From Gallionellaceae bacterium (GTDB lineage: Bacteria; Pseudomonadota; Gammaproteobacteria; Burkholderiales; Gallionellaceae): a DNA stretch of 5,589 nt. This document shows positions 1 to 5,589 of this stretch, one piece after another. Each line of letters opens with the position of its first letter. Positions within the stretch are counted from its first letter, which is position 1. The translations under genes were made by a program, and so were the position numbers. The stretch spans positions 1-5,589 of the forward strand of contig DMCN01000011.1 of assembly GCA_003445795.1 (NCBI GenBank), given 5' to 3'. Below the pieces are notes generated by a model that was given only the letters and a program-made list of their open reading frames with translations, was not told the DNA's origin and made no database searches.

Positions 1-1
1 T

Positions 2-820
2 CCGTTCTACCAGATCTACGAGGGTGCCGCTTTCCTCGCCGGTGCGACGCCATATTTCCTCAACACCCTGCCGGAAGACGGGTTCGCGCTGAACTTCGCA
101 CAGTTACCGGAAGAGACCTGGCAGCGCACCCAGCTCATCTATGTCTGCTCGCCGGGCAATCCGAATGGCCGCGTGATGCCGTTGGCCGAATGGAAGACCC
201 TGTTCGAGATGAGCGACCGTTACGGTTTCGTCATCGCTGCGGACGAATGCTATTCCGAGATCTATTTCGACGACGAACAGCCGCTGGGAGCATTGCAGGC
301 CGCAAGGCAACTGGGGCGCGGCGATTACAAGAACCTGGTGGTGTTCTCCAGCCTGTCTAAACGTTCCAACGTACCCGGGATGCGTTCCGGCTTCGTCGCG
401 GGCGACGCGGAGATACTGCAAAAGTTCGCGCTGTATCGCACCTACCACGGCTGCGCCATGAACCCTGCTGTGCAGGCCGCCACCATCGCGGCCTGGAACG
501 ACGAGGCCCATGTCGCCGAGAACCGCCGCCTGTATGCGGAGAAGTTCGCCAAGGTCATCGCCCTGCTCGCACCGGTGCTGCCGGTGACCAAACCGGACGC
601 CAGCTTCTACCTGTGGATCAGAACACCCATCGCCGATACGGCTTTCGCGCAACAGTTGTATCGCGACTATAATGTGTCCGTGCTGCCCGGCAGTTTTCTG
701 GCGCGCGAAGCGCACGGGGTCAACCCCGGGGCGAACTTTATCCGGCTGGCGCTGGTCGCCAACCTGGACGAAACGCTGGAAGCGGCACGACGCATCGCTG
801 AATTCACACAAAAACAATAA
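2..820 (+). CDS. dapC: Succinyldiaminopimelate transaminase DapC (partial, N-terminus missing)
   Basis: A PLP-dependent class I/II aminotransferase that converts N-succinyl-2-amino-6-oxopimelate to N-succinyl-LL-2,6-diaminopimelate, with glutamate as amino donor, in the cytoplasm. The frame is open from base 2 and gives 272 residues before TAA. Family members are about 400 residues, so roughly the first 125 lie outside the window. Visible landmarks, numbered from the first complete codon, are: PFYQIYEGAA at the start; the fold-type I motif SPGNPNG near residues 50-56; DECYSEIYFDD (Asp and Tyr that contact PLP); SLSKRSNVPGMRSGF with the probable Schiff-base Lys at residue 120 (codon 359-361); and FIRLAL near the C-terminus, whose Arg should bind the substrate carboxylate. 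The ATG at 173 is internal and not the true start. The assignment to DapC rather than another aminotransferase is supported by the adjacent dapD and the nearby dapE. An ArgD-like or AspC-like activity is less likely. Confidence 0.9.
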   Translation, partial: PFYQIYEGAAFLAGATPYFLNTLPEDGFALNFAQLPEETWQRTQLIYVCSPGNPNGRVMPLAEWKTLFEMSDRYGFVIAADECYSEIYFDDEQPLGALQAARQLGRGDYKNLVVFSSLSKRSNVPGMRSGFVAGDAEILQKFALYRTYHGCAMNPAVQAATIAAWNDEAHVAENRRLYAEKFAKVIALLAPVLPVTKPDASFYLWIRTPIADTAFAQQLYRDYNVSVLPGSFLAREAHGVNPGANFIRLALVANLDETLEAARRIAEFTQKQ

Positions 821-854
821 CCATTTCAATCAACGAACCAGACTGGGACACACC

Positions 855-1676
855 ATGCCGCAATTGCAAGCCATCATCGAAGAAGCCTTTGAACGCCGTG
901 CCGAAATCACCCCGCGCAATGTGGACGCGCAACTGAAAGAGACCATCAACACCGTCATCGAGTATCTCGACCAGGGCAAGCTGCGCGTGGCCGAGAAGAT
1001 CAACGGCGAATGGGTAACTCATCAATGGGTCAAGAAGGCGGTGCTGCTGTCCTTCCGCATCGAGGACAATGCCTTCATCAAAGGCGGCTTCACCAACTAT
1101 TTCGACAAGGTGCCTTCCAAGTTCGCCGACTACAACTCCAAAGAGTTCCGTGAAGGCGGCTTCCGCGTGGTGCCTCCCGCTGCCGCACGCCGCGGCGCCT
1201 ACATCGCCAAGAACGTGGTGCTGATGCCTTCCTACTGCAACATCGGTGCCTATGTCGATGAAGGCACCATGGTCGACACCTGGGCCACCGTCGGTTCCTG
1301 CGCGCAGATCGGCAAGAACGTGCACCTCTCCGGCGGCGTCGGCATCGGCGGCGTGCTGGAACCGGTGCAGGCCAACCCCACCATCATCGAGGACAACTGC
1401 TTCATCGGCGCGCGCTCCGAAGTGGTCGAAGGCGTGATCGTGGAAGAAGGCTCGGTCATCTCGATGGGCGTGTTCATCGGACAAAGCACCAAGATCTACG
1501 ACCGCGAAACGGGCGAAGTGCATTACGGTCGCGTGCCGGCCGGTTCCGTGGTGGTCAGCGGCAGCATGCCTTCCAAGGACGGCAAGTACAGTCTGTACTG
1601 TGCGGTGATCGTGAAGAAAGTGGATGCCAAGACGCTGGGCAAGACAGGCATCAACGAATTGCTGCGTGGAATCTAA
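855..1676 (+). CDS. dapD: 2,3,4,5-tetrahydropyridine-2,6-dicarboxylate N-succinyltransferase DapD
   Basis: Transfers succinyl from succinyl-CoA to L-tetrahydrodipicolinate, the committing step of the succinylase branch of diaminopimelate/lysine synthesis; cytoplasmic homotrimer in the family. The product is 273 residues, matching the usual length of about 274. The N-terminal alpha domain (about 1-110) contains the typical stretch YLDQGKLRVAEK. A left-handed beta-helix of hexapeptide repeats spans about 113-230, with GAYIAKNVVLMPSYCNIGAY, MVDTWATVGSCAQIGKNVHL and GGVGIGGVLEP, all strongly DapD-like. The C-terminal cap includes SGSMPSKDGKYSLYCAVIVKK. The start at 855 was chosen because MPQLQAIIEEAFERR is the usual DapD N-terminus and GGGA at 845-848 lies six bases upstream. 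The frame is open further upstream to an ATG at 672, but that stretch overlaps dapC and does not look like protein. The gene follows dapC by 34 bases, so co-transcription is likely. Confidence 0.97.
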   Translation: MPQLQAIIEEAFERRAEITPRNVDAQLKETINTVIEYLDQGKLRVAEKINGEWVTHQWVKKAVLLSFRIEDNAFIKGGFTNYFDKVPSKFADYNSKEFREGGFRVVPPAAARRGAYIAKNVVLMPSYCNIGAYVDEGTMVDTWATVGSCAQIGKNVHLSGGVGIGGVLEPVQANPTIIEDNCFIGARSEVVEGVIVEEGSVISMGVFIGQSTKIYDRETGEVHYGRVPAGSVVVSGSMPSKDGKYSLYCAVIVKKVDAKTLGKTGINELLRGI

Positions 1677-1682
1677 GCAGGT

Positions 1683-1747
1683 TACGGAATACAGGATTCA
1701 GGATACAGCCGCTTTCCCTGAATCCCGCATCCTGCTTCCTGCATCCT
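1683..1747. repeat. Intergenic inverted array of 7-base units (hairpin-forming)
   Basis: The dapD-pilU gap is largely made of 7-base units. The left half reads TACGGAA, TACAGGA, TTCAGGA, TACAGCC (1683-1710). The right half reads GAATCCC, GCATCCT, GCTTCCT, GCATCCT (1720-1747), which is broadly the reverse complement of the left. A perfect 9-base pair, GGATTCAGG (1694-1702) with CCTGAATCC (1717-1725), encloses a 14-base loop. Outer units can pair imperfectly in several registers. No T-tract follows the stem, so it is not a standard intrinsic terminator. It may be a dispersed genomic repeat, an RNA processing or stability element, or a replication-slippage product; the sequence alone does not decide. 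Confidence 0.7.
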
Positions 1748-1752
1748 GAAAC

Positions 1753-1759
1753 GAGGTGA
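1753..1759 (+). promoter_or_regulatory. Strong ribosome binding site for pilU
   Basis: GAGGTGA ends four bases before the ATG at 1764 and is close to the ideal anti-16S complement. It lies immediately after the heptamer hairpin and fixes the pilU start. Unlike the downstream genes, pilU is therefore set up for independent translation initiation. Confidence 0.8.
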
Positions 1760-1763
1760 AAAA

Positions 1764-2939
1764 ATGATCATCACTCCATTGCTCCAGCTCGCTGCCGACA
1801 AGAAGGCCTCCGACCTGTTCCTCTCGGTCGGTGCGCCGATCAACATCAAGATCGACGGCGTGGTGATGCCGGTGAATGCCCAGATCCTCGACGAGGCCAC
1901 GGTCAAGCGCATCGCCTACGAGATGATGACCGAAGCACAGATCACCGAGTTCGAGCTGCACATGGAGATGAACTTCTCCTTCCGAGTCCCAGGCATCGGC
2001 AACTTCCGTGTCAATGTGATGCGCCAACGCAGCAGCGTCGCGGTAGTGATTCGCTACGTGCGCGGCGATGTACTCAACGTGGAAGCGCTCAACCTCCCGT
2101 TGGTGCTGAAAGATCTGGTCATGGAAAAGCGCGGTTTGGTTCTGATGGTCGGCGCCACTGGCTCCGGCAAGTCGACCACGCTGGCAGCGATGATCCAGCA
2201 CCGCAACGAAACTCAGAGCGGACACATCCTCACCATCGAGGACCCGCTGGAATACATGTTCCGGCACAACAAATCCATCGTCAACCAGCGTGAGGTCGGC
2301 ACCGATACCGCCGACTATGGTTCGGCATTGGTCAGCGCGATGCGCGAGGCGCCGGACGTACTGATGATCGGTGAGATCCGCGACCGCGAGACGCTGAAGC
2401 ATGCGCTGATCTTTGCGCAGACCGGCCACCTGTGCCTGTCCACGCTGCACGCCAACAACAGCTACCATGCACTCAACCGCATGGTGAACTTCTTCCCTTA
2501 CGATGCGCGCAACAGCATCCTGTCCGACTTGTCACTCTGCCTGCGCGCCGTCATCTCGCAGCGTCTGATCCGCAACACACAGGGAAAATTGGTGCCGGCG
2601 GTTGAAGTGTTGCTGAACTCCGCGCTGATCGCCGAACTCATCAAGAGCGACCAGATTGACCAGATTCGCGATGCCATCGAACAAAGCGTCTCGCCGGGAT
2701 CGCAGACCTTCGAACAGGCCCTGTACAAGCTGTTCAAGGCCGGGCACATCTCCAAGGAAGATGCACTGCGCAACGCCGACTCGGCCAGCAACCTGTCATC
2801 GCTGATCGATTACTCACAGACGAGCAAGATGAAGGTGTTCGATCCCAATTCGACTAATCCACAAATGCCCCCTCCACCGGGAACCAAGTTCGATGGCATC
2901 AAACTTAACATTGAATTACCCGACCAAAAAAGCGAATGA
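1764..2939 (+). CDS. pilU: PilT/PilU-family type IV pilus retraction ATPase (PilU-like)
   Basis: A hexameric cytoplasmic ATPase expected to act at the base of type IV pili, where PilU assists PilT in pilus retraction and twitching. The 391 residues start with a PAS-like N-terminal domain (about 1-110, ASDLFLSVGAPINIKIDG). The RecA-like domain carries Walker A GATGSGKST at 130-138 (Lys136), the Asp box TIEDPLEY with Glu159/Asp160, Walker B LMIGE at 200-204 (Glu204) and the His box with His222 and His229. All catalytic motifs are intact. PilU is preferred over PilT because of GEIRDRET, GHLCLSTLHANN, RMVNFFP and the proline-rich tail PQMPPPPGTKFDGIKLNIE; PilT normally has GEMRD and GTLHT-type sequences. 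Length fits PilU (about 380). No other pilus gene is in the window. Its stop overlaps the next start in ATGA. Family assignment is very secure; the PilU subtype is a strong inference. Confidence 0.92.
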   Translation: MIITPLLQLAADKKASDLFLSVGAPINIKIDGVVMPVNAQILDEATVKRIAYEMMTEAQITEFELHMEMNFSFRVPGIGNFRVNVMRQRSSVAVVIRYVRGDVLNVEALNLPLVLKDLVMEKRGLVLMVGATGSGKSTTLAAMIQHRNETQSGHILTIEDPLEYMFRHNKSIVNQREVGTDTADYGSALVSAMREAPDVLMIGEIRDRETLKHALIFAQTGHLCLSTLHANNSYHALNRMVNFFPYDARNSILSDLSLCLRAVISQRLIRNTQGKLVPAVEVLLNSALIAELIKSDQIDQIRDAIEQSVSPGSQTFEQALYKLFKAGHISKEDALRNADSASNLSSLIDYSQTSKMKVFDPNSTNPQMPPPPGTKFDGIKLNIELPDQKSE

Positions 2940-3283
2940 AACTTTACGGCATCCCCAATTGCGGCACGGTGAAGAAAGCGCGCGTTTGGCTGGGAGAGCA
3001 TGGTATCGCCCATGAGTTCCATGACTTCAAGAAGCAACCCATCGGCGAGGCCACGCTCCGGGACTGGCTCAAACAGGTCGGCTGGCAAAGACTGCTGAAA
3101 AAAACCGGCCCGACCTGGGGGCAACTGCCCGATGCGGTGAAAGCCTCGATCAAGGACGAGGCATCCGCACTGGCGCTGATGCTGGAAAAACCCAACGTCA
3201 TCAAGCGCCCCGTGCTGGAACACAAGGGCAAGGTGCTGGCGACAGGATTCAACGAAAACGAATATAAAGAAATGAAATTATGA
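2936..3283 (+). CDS. Spx/MgsR/YffB-type ArsC-family protein
   Basis: A 115-residue thioredoxin-fold protein of the arsenate reductase-like (ArsC/Spx/YffB) family. The N-terminus MKLYGIPNCGTVKKARVWL carries the family's active-site Cys at position 9, the only cysteine in the protein. Further family features are HDFKK (about 29-33), LLKKTGPTW (53-61) and the conserved basic-proline element NVIKRPVL with Arg91-Pro92. True arsenate reductases of the E. coli plasmid type have a third essential Arg downstream; here that region reads LATGFNENEY with no Arg, so arsenate reduction is doubtful. The real substrate is unknown; glutathione-linked thiol chemistry has been proposed for YffB. The gene overlaps pilU by four bases and dapE by four bases, with no clear ribosome binding site, so it is probably translated by coupling. 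yffB also lies next to dapE in E. coli, which supports the YffB-like label. Confidence 0.9.
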   Translation: MKLYGIPNCGTVKKARVWLGEHGIAHEFHDFKKQPIGEATLRDWLKQVGWQRLLKKTGPTWGQLPDAVKASIKDEASALALMLEKPNVIKRPVLEHKGKVLATGFNENEYKEMKL

Positions 3284-4410
3284 GCAACACGCTAGTCCTC
3301 GCCAAACAACTCCTCTCGCGCAAGTCGCTCACCCCGTTGGATGACGGCTGCCTCGACATCATCGGCGCGCGCCTTGCACCGCTGGACTTCAACCTGGAGA
3401 AGATGCGCCATAGCGAAGTCGACAATCTGTGGGCACGCCGCGGCGTCAACTCGCCGCTGTTCTGTTTCGCCGGCCATACCGACGTGGTGCCGACCGGTCC
3501 GGTGGATAAATGGGGCAGCGATCCCTTCACCCCCACCGTGCGCGACGGCATGTTGTACGGGCGCGGCGCGGCTGACATGAAGGGGTCGATCGCGGCATTC
3601 GTTACCGCCGTTGAACGCTTCGTCGCGCAACACCCGCGACACAAGGGCTCCATCGCCCTGCTGCTCACCTCCGACGAGGAAGGCATCGCCGTGGACGGTA
3701 CGGTGCGCGTGGTCGAGACCCTGCAGCAACGCAAGCAACTGCTCGACTACTGCATCGTCGGCGAACCGACCTGTGTCAACAGACTCGGCGACACCATCAA
3801 GAACGGCAGGCGCGGTTCGCTGTCCGGCACGCTCACCGTCAAAGGCGTGCAGGGCCACATCGCCTACCCGCATCTGGTGAAGAACCCCATCCACCTGGCC
3901 TCCCCCGCCATCGCCGAACTGGCCGCGACCGAGTGGGACCGCGGCAACGATTATTTCCCACCGACATCCTGGCAGATCTCCAATATCCACGGCGGCACCG
4001 GCGCGACCAATGTGGTGCCGGGCACCGTGGAGATCCTGTTCAACTTCCGCCACTCCACGGCCAGCACGACCGATTCGCTGAAAGCCAGAGTGCATGCCAT
4101 CCTCGACAAGCATGGTTTGGAATACGATCTGAAATGGGAGATGTCGGGCAAGCCCTATCTCACACCGCGCGGCGATCTGGTCGATGTGGTGGCCGCGGCG
4201 ATCAAGCAGGTAAAAGGCGTAGAGACGGAACTCTCCACCAGCGGCGGCACTTCGGACGGGCGTTTCATCGCCGACATCTGTCCGCAGGTGATCGAACTGG
4301 GGCCGCTGAATGCGACCATCCACAAGTTGAACGAATGCGTGTCCGTGGATGATCTGGAGGCCTTGTCGGAGATCTACTATCTGACGCTGATCAAATTACT
4401 CGCGGAATGA
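3280..4410 (+). CDS. dapE: Succinyl-diaminopimelate desuccinylase DapE
   Basis: A dinuclear zinc M20 metallohydrolase that hydrolyses N-succinyl-LL-diaminopimelate to LL-diaminopimelate and succinate, completing the succinylase branch begun by DapD and DapC. The 376 residues match the family length. All expected metal and catalytic residues are present, each one lower than the Haemophilus influenzae numbering: His66 (FAGHTDVVPTG), Asp68, bridging Asp99 (AADMKGS), general base Glu133 and ligand Glu134 (TSDEEG), Glu162 (VGEPTC) and His348 (NATIHKLNE). The inserted dimerisation domain (about 178-290) contains GRRGSLSG and GHIAYPH with His193, the residue expected to reach into the partner active site. 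The ATG is inside the stop of the preceding gene (ATGA), consistent with translational coupling. No defect is visible. Confidence 0.98.
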   Translation: MSNTLVLAKQLLSRKSLTPLDDGCLDIIGARLAPLDFNLEKMRHSEVDNLWARRGVNSPLFCFAGHTDVVPTGPVDKWGSDPFTPTVRDGMLYGRGAADMKGSIAAFVTAVERFVAQHPRHKGSIALLLTSDEEGIAVDGTVRVVETLQQRKQLLDYCIVGEPTCVNRLGDTIKNGRRGSLSGTLTVKGVQGHIAYPHLVKNPIHLASPAIAELAATEWDRGNDYFPPTSWQISNIHGGTGATNVVPGTVEILFNFRHSTASTTDSLKARVHAILDKHGLEYDLKWEMSGKPYLTPRGDLVDVVAAAIKQVKGVETELSTSGGTSDGRFIADICPQVIELGPLNATIHKLNECVSVDDLEALSEIYYLTLIKLLAE

Positions 4411-4414
4411 AGCA

Positions 4415-4615
4415 ATGACTATCTATATCGTTCTGCTGCTGATCATCATCGTGCTCTGGCTCATGTCCGGCACACGCAGGAATCGGCGACGGACGAATAA
4501 CGATAGCGGCAGCACTGGTGGCCCGGGAGATTCGGGCAATGGATACTCTTCATCGCGCTGCGACGACAGCAGCAGTGGCGATGGCGGAGGAGATGGCGGG
4601 GGCGGAGGAGACTAG
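4415..4615 (+). CDS. Small membrane-anchored Gly/Ser/Asp-rich protein, unknown function
   Basis: Not recognised as a named family. The 66-residue product has a hydrophobic segment at about 3-17 (IYIVLLLIIIVLWLM), then a basic patch TRRNRRR (20-26), then a low-complexity tail with 15 glycines among residues 31-66 plus Ser and Asp, ending DGGGDGGGGGD. The single Cys is residue 49. The basic patch after the helix suggests, by the positive-inside rule, a cytoplasmic tail and a single-pass anchor without cleavage. The start lies four bases after the dapE stop and the stop directly abuts the prmB ATG, so the reading frame fits the operon exactly, which favours a real gene. GGAA at 4404-4407 may serve as a weak ribosome binding site. 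Low complexity makes homology hard to judge; a spurious ORF in GC-rich spacer remains possible. Confidence 0.6.
   Translation: MTIYIVLLLIIIVLWLMSGTRRNRRRTNNDSGSTGGPGDSGNGYSSSRCDDSSSGDGGGDGGGGGD
4604..4610 (+). promoter_or_regulatory. Ribosome binding site for prmB, inside the upstream ORF
   Basis: GGAGGAG ends five bases before the prmB ATG at 4616 and is a near-perfect Shine-Dalgarno. It lies in the last glycine codons of the small upstream protein. A second copy at 4586-4592 belongs to an 11-base direct repeat (GGCGGAGGAGA at 4583-4593 and 4601-4611). The site decides the prmB start. Confidence 0.8.
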
Positions 4616-5521
4616 ATGGACATCAATCATTTTTCAGAGGCAAGCGCTTCACTCAAGACGGTACGCGATTGTCTGCGTTTTGCGGTGAGCCGCTTTAACG
4701 AGGCCGAGCTGTTCTTCGGTCACGGCAGCGAGAATGCCTATGACGAAGCTGCCTACCTCATCCTGCACACCCTGCACCTGCCGCTGGACCGACTGGAGCC
4801 CTTCCTCGACGCCAGCCTCACGCAGTCGGAAATCTACGACGTACTGGATATCATCGAACGGCGTACCGAGCAGCGCATCCCGGCAGCCTATCTGACCAAT
4901 CAGGCCTGGCTGGGCGAACTCTCATTCTATGTCGACGAACGCGTACTGGTGCCGCGCTCATTCATCGCAGAGTTGTTGCGAGATCAGTTCTCCCCCTGGA
5001 TCAGCGATGCCGAACGCGTGCACAACGTGCTGGACCTGTGCACCGGCAGCGGCTGCCTGGCCATCTTGGCAGCGCACGCCTTTCCGGATGCACATGTCGA
5101 CGCGGTCGATCTGTCCGCCGATGCGCTGGATGTCGCCCAGTACAACGTGACCGATTACGCACTGGAAGACCACATCTCGCTGATCGAGTCGGACATGTTC
5201 GCCAAACTCGAGGGCAAGAAATATGACCTCATCATCAGCAATCCGCCCTACGTGGATGCACCCTCGGTCGCCGCGCTGCCGCAGGAATACAAATACGAAC
5301 CCAAACTCGCGCTGGGCAGCGGCACGGACGGACTGAATGCGACACGCATCATCCTTGAGCACGCCGCCGAACATCTCAGCAACAACGGCATTCTCGTGGT
5401 CGAGATCGGCCACAACCGCGACGCGCTCGAGGCCGCTTACCCCAACCTGCCGTTCACCTGGATGGATGTCAGCGCTGGCGATGAGTTCGTGTTCATGTTG
5501 CACCGCAACGATCTTGTGTAA
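4616..5521 (+). CDS. prmB: Ribosomal protein uL3 glutamine N5-methyltransferase PrmB
   Basis: A cytoplasmic SAM-dependent methyltransferase that modifies a glutamine side chain of 50S protein uL3 (L3) during ribosome assembly. The 301 residues match the family length. The N-terminal substrate-recognition part includes TVRDCLRFAVSRFNEAELFF and GHGSENAYDEAAYLILHTLHL, diagnostic for PrmB rather than the release-factor enzyme PrmC. PAAYLTNQAWLGELSFYVD and VLVPRSFIAELL follow. The Rossmann domain has SAM motif I VLDLCTGSGC at 138-147, an acidic motif II (VDAVDLSADAL) and the catalytic NPPY at 209-212 that binds the amide. The ATG immediately follows the TAG of the small upstream gene and has a strong ribosome binding site. 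The TAA overlaps the next ATG by one base. Confidence 0.97.
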   Translation: MDINHFSEASASLKTVRDCLRFAVSRFNEAELFFGHGSENAYDEAAYLILHTLHLPLDRLEPFLDASLTQSEIYDVLDIIERRTEQRIPAAYLTNQAWLGELSFYVDERVLVPRSFIAELLRDQFSPWISDAERVHNVLDLCTGSGCLAILAAHAFPDAHVDAVDLSADALDVAQYNVTDYALEDHISLIESDMFAKLEGKKYDLIISNPPYVDAPSVAALPQEYKYEPKLALGSGTDGLNATRIILEHAAEHLSNNGILVVEIGHNRDALEAAYPNLPFTWMDVSAGDEFVFMLHRNDLV

Positions 5522-5589
5522 TGCCGGTCGACCATTACGAGAACTTCCCTGTAGCATCGATTCTCATGCCCAAGCGGCTACGCAAGCCG
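5521..5589 (+). CDS. hpnC: Squalene synthase HpnC (partial, first 23 codons)
   Basis: The window ends 23 codons into this gene. The visible N-terminus, MPVDHYENFPVASILMPKRL, matches the highly conserved opening of HpnC, the squalene/phytoene synthase-like protein that works with HpnD and HpnE to make squalene from farnesyl diphosphate for hopanoids. The catalytic Asp-rich motifs lie beyond the edge. The start codon shares its A with the prmB TAA (TAATG) and no Shine-Dalgarno is evident upstream (the preceding bases read AACGATCTTGTG), so reinitiation after prmB is likely. hpnD and hpnE are commonly nearby in hopanoid clusters and may follow. The assignment rests on a short but distinctive stretch. 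Confidence 0.8.
   Translation, partial: MPVDHYENFPVASILMPKRLRKP

Noticed and set aside
668..673. Perfect TATAAT inside dapC, about 180 bases before dapD, as a dapD promoter
   Set aside because: It encodes conserved dapC residues (DYNVS), has no matching -35 element at 16-18 bases and no extended -10 TG. A chance match is more likely.
672..854. N-terminal extension of DapD to the ATG at 672
   Set aside because: The extension overlaps conserved dapC coding sequence and its Trp/Arg/Cys-rich translation looks like an out-of-frame read. DapD from 855 already has the normal length.
804..1523. Long minus-strand open frame opposite dapD
   Set aside because: It lies opposite an intact, highly conserved DapD and its translation is rich in His, Asp and Val in the way typical of antisense shadows of GC-rich codon usage. 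No domain is recognisable.
1694..1725. Rho-independent terminator after dapD
   Set aside because: The 9-base stem has a 14-base loop and is followed by CGCATCCTG rather than a T-run, so it lacks the defining terminator signal.
1698..2468. Minus-strand open frame opposite pilU, running into the dapD-pilU gap
   Set aside because: It is a shadow of the PilU-like gene, with no plausible ribosome binding site or domain.
3292..4323. 343-codon minus-strand open frame opposite dapE
   Set aside because: The plus strand carries DapE with every catalytic residue in place. The reverse product shows only low-complexity Gly/Arg/His patterns expected from the complement.
4593..4595. Alternative ATG in another frame just upstream of prmB
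   Set aside because: It directly touches the upstream GGAGGAG with no spacing and is out of frame with both the small gene and prmB, whose N-terminus is well conserved from 4616.

Overview
The window looks like ordinary chromosome from a Betaproteobacterium, probably near the Nitrosomonadales (for example Gallionellaceae). This rests on moderately GC-rich coding sequence, tight co-directional packing, the combination of succinylase-branch dap genes with a PilU-type ATPase, and a hopanoid/squalene gene (hpnC) after prmB. The placement comes from gene content and remembered family sequences; no search was run. All supported genes are on the plus strand.

Layout. Bases 2-820 hold the C-terminal two thirds of dapC, cut by the left edge. 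dapD (855-1676) follows. An 87-base gap (1677-1763) then carries an unusual inverted array of 7-base units and a strong ribosome binding site for a PilT/PilU-family pilus retraction ATPase (1764-2939, PilU-like). From there the genes are tightly linked: a Spx/YffB-type thioredoxin-fold protein (2936-3283, 4-base overlap), dapE (3280-4410, 4-base overlap), a 66-residue membrane-anchored glycine/serine/aspartate-rich protein (4415-4615), prmB (4616-5521, its ATG directly abutting the previous stop), and the first 23 codons of hpnC (5521 to the right edge, 1-base overlap).

Function. DapD, DapC and DapE perform three consecutive steps of the succinylase route to meso-diaminopimelate and lysine: succinylation of tetrahydrodipicolinate, transamination, and desuccinylation. 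They feed peptidoglycan and lysine synthesis. The other genes are unrelated in pathway: type IV pilus retraction, a redox-fold protein of unknown substrate, glutamine methylation of ribosomal protein uL3, and the start of squalene/hopanoid synthesis. The stop/start overlaps suggest co-transcription and translational coupling from pilU to hpnC. The gap before pilU is the only place where a separate transcription start or processing site looks likely.

I see no mobile element, CRISPR array, RNA gene or clear defence system, and no convincing new multi-gene system. The most interesting items are the heptamer inverted array, the small Gly-rich membrane protein between dapE and prmB, and the pilus ATPase lodged among dap genes.
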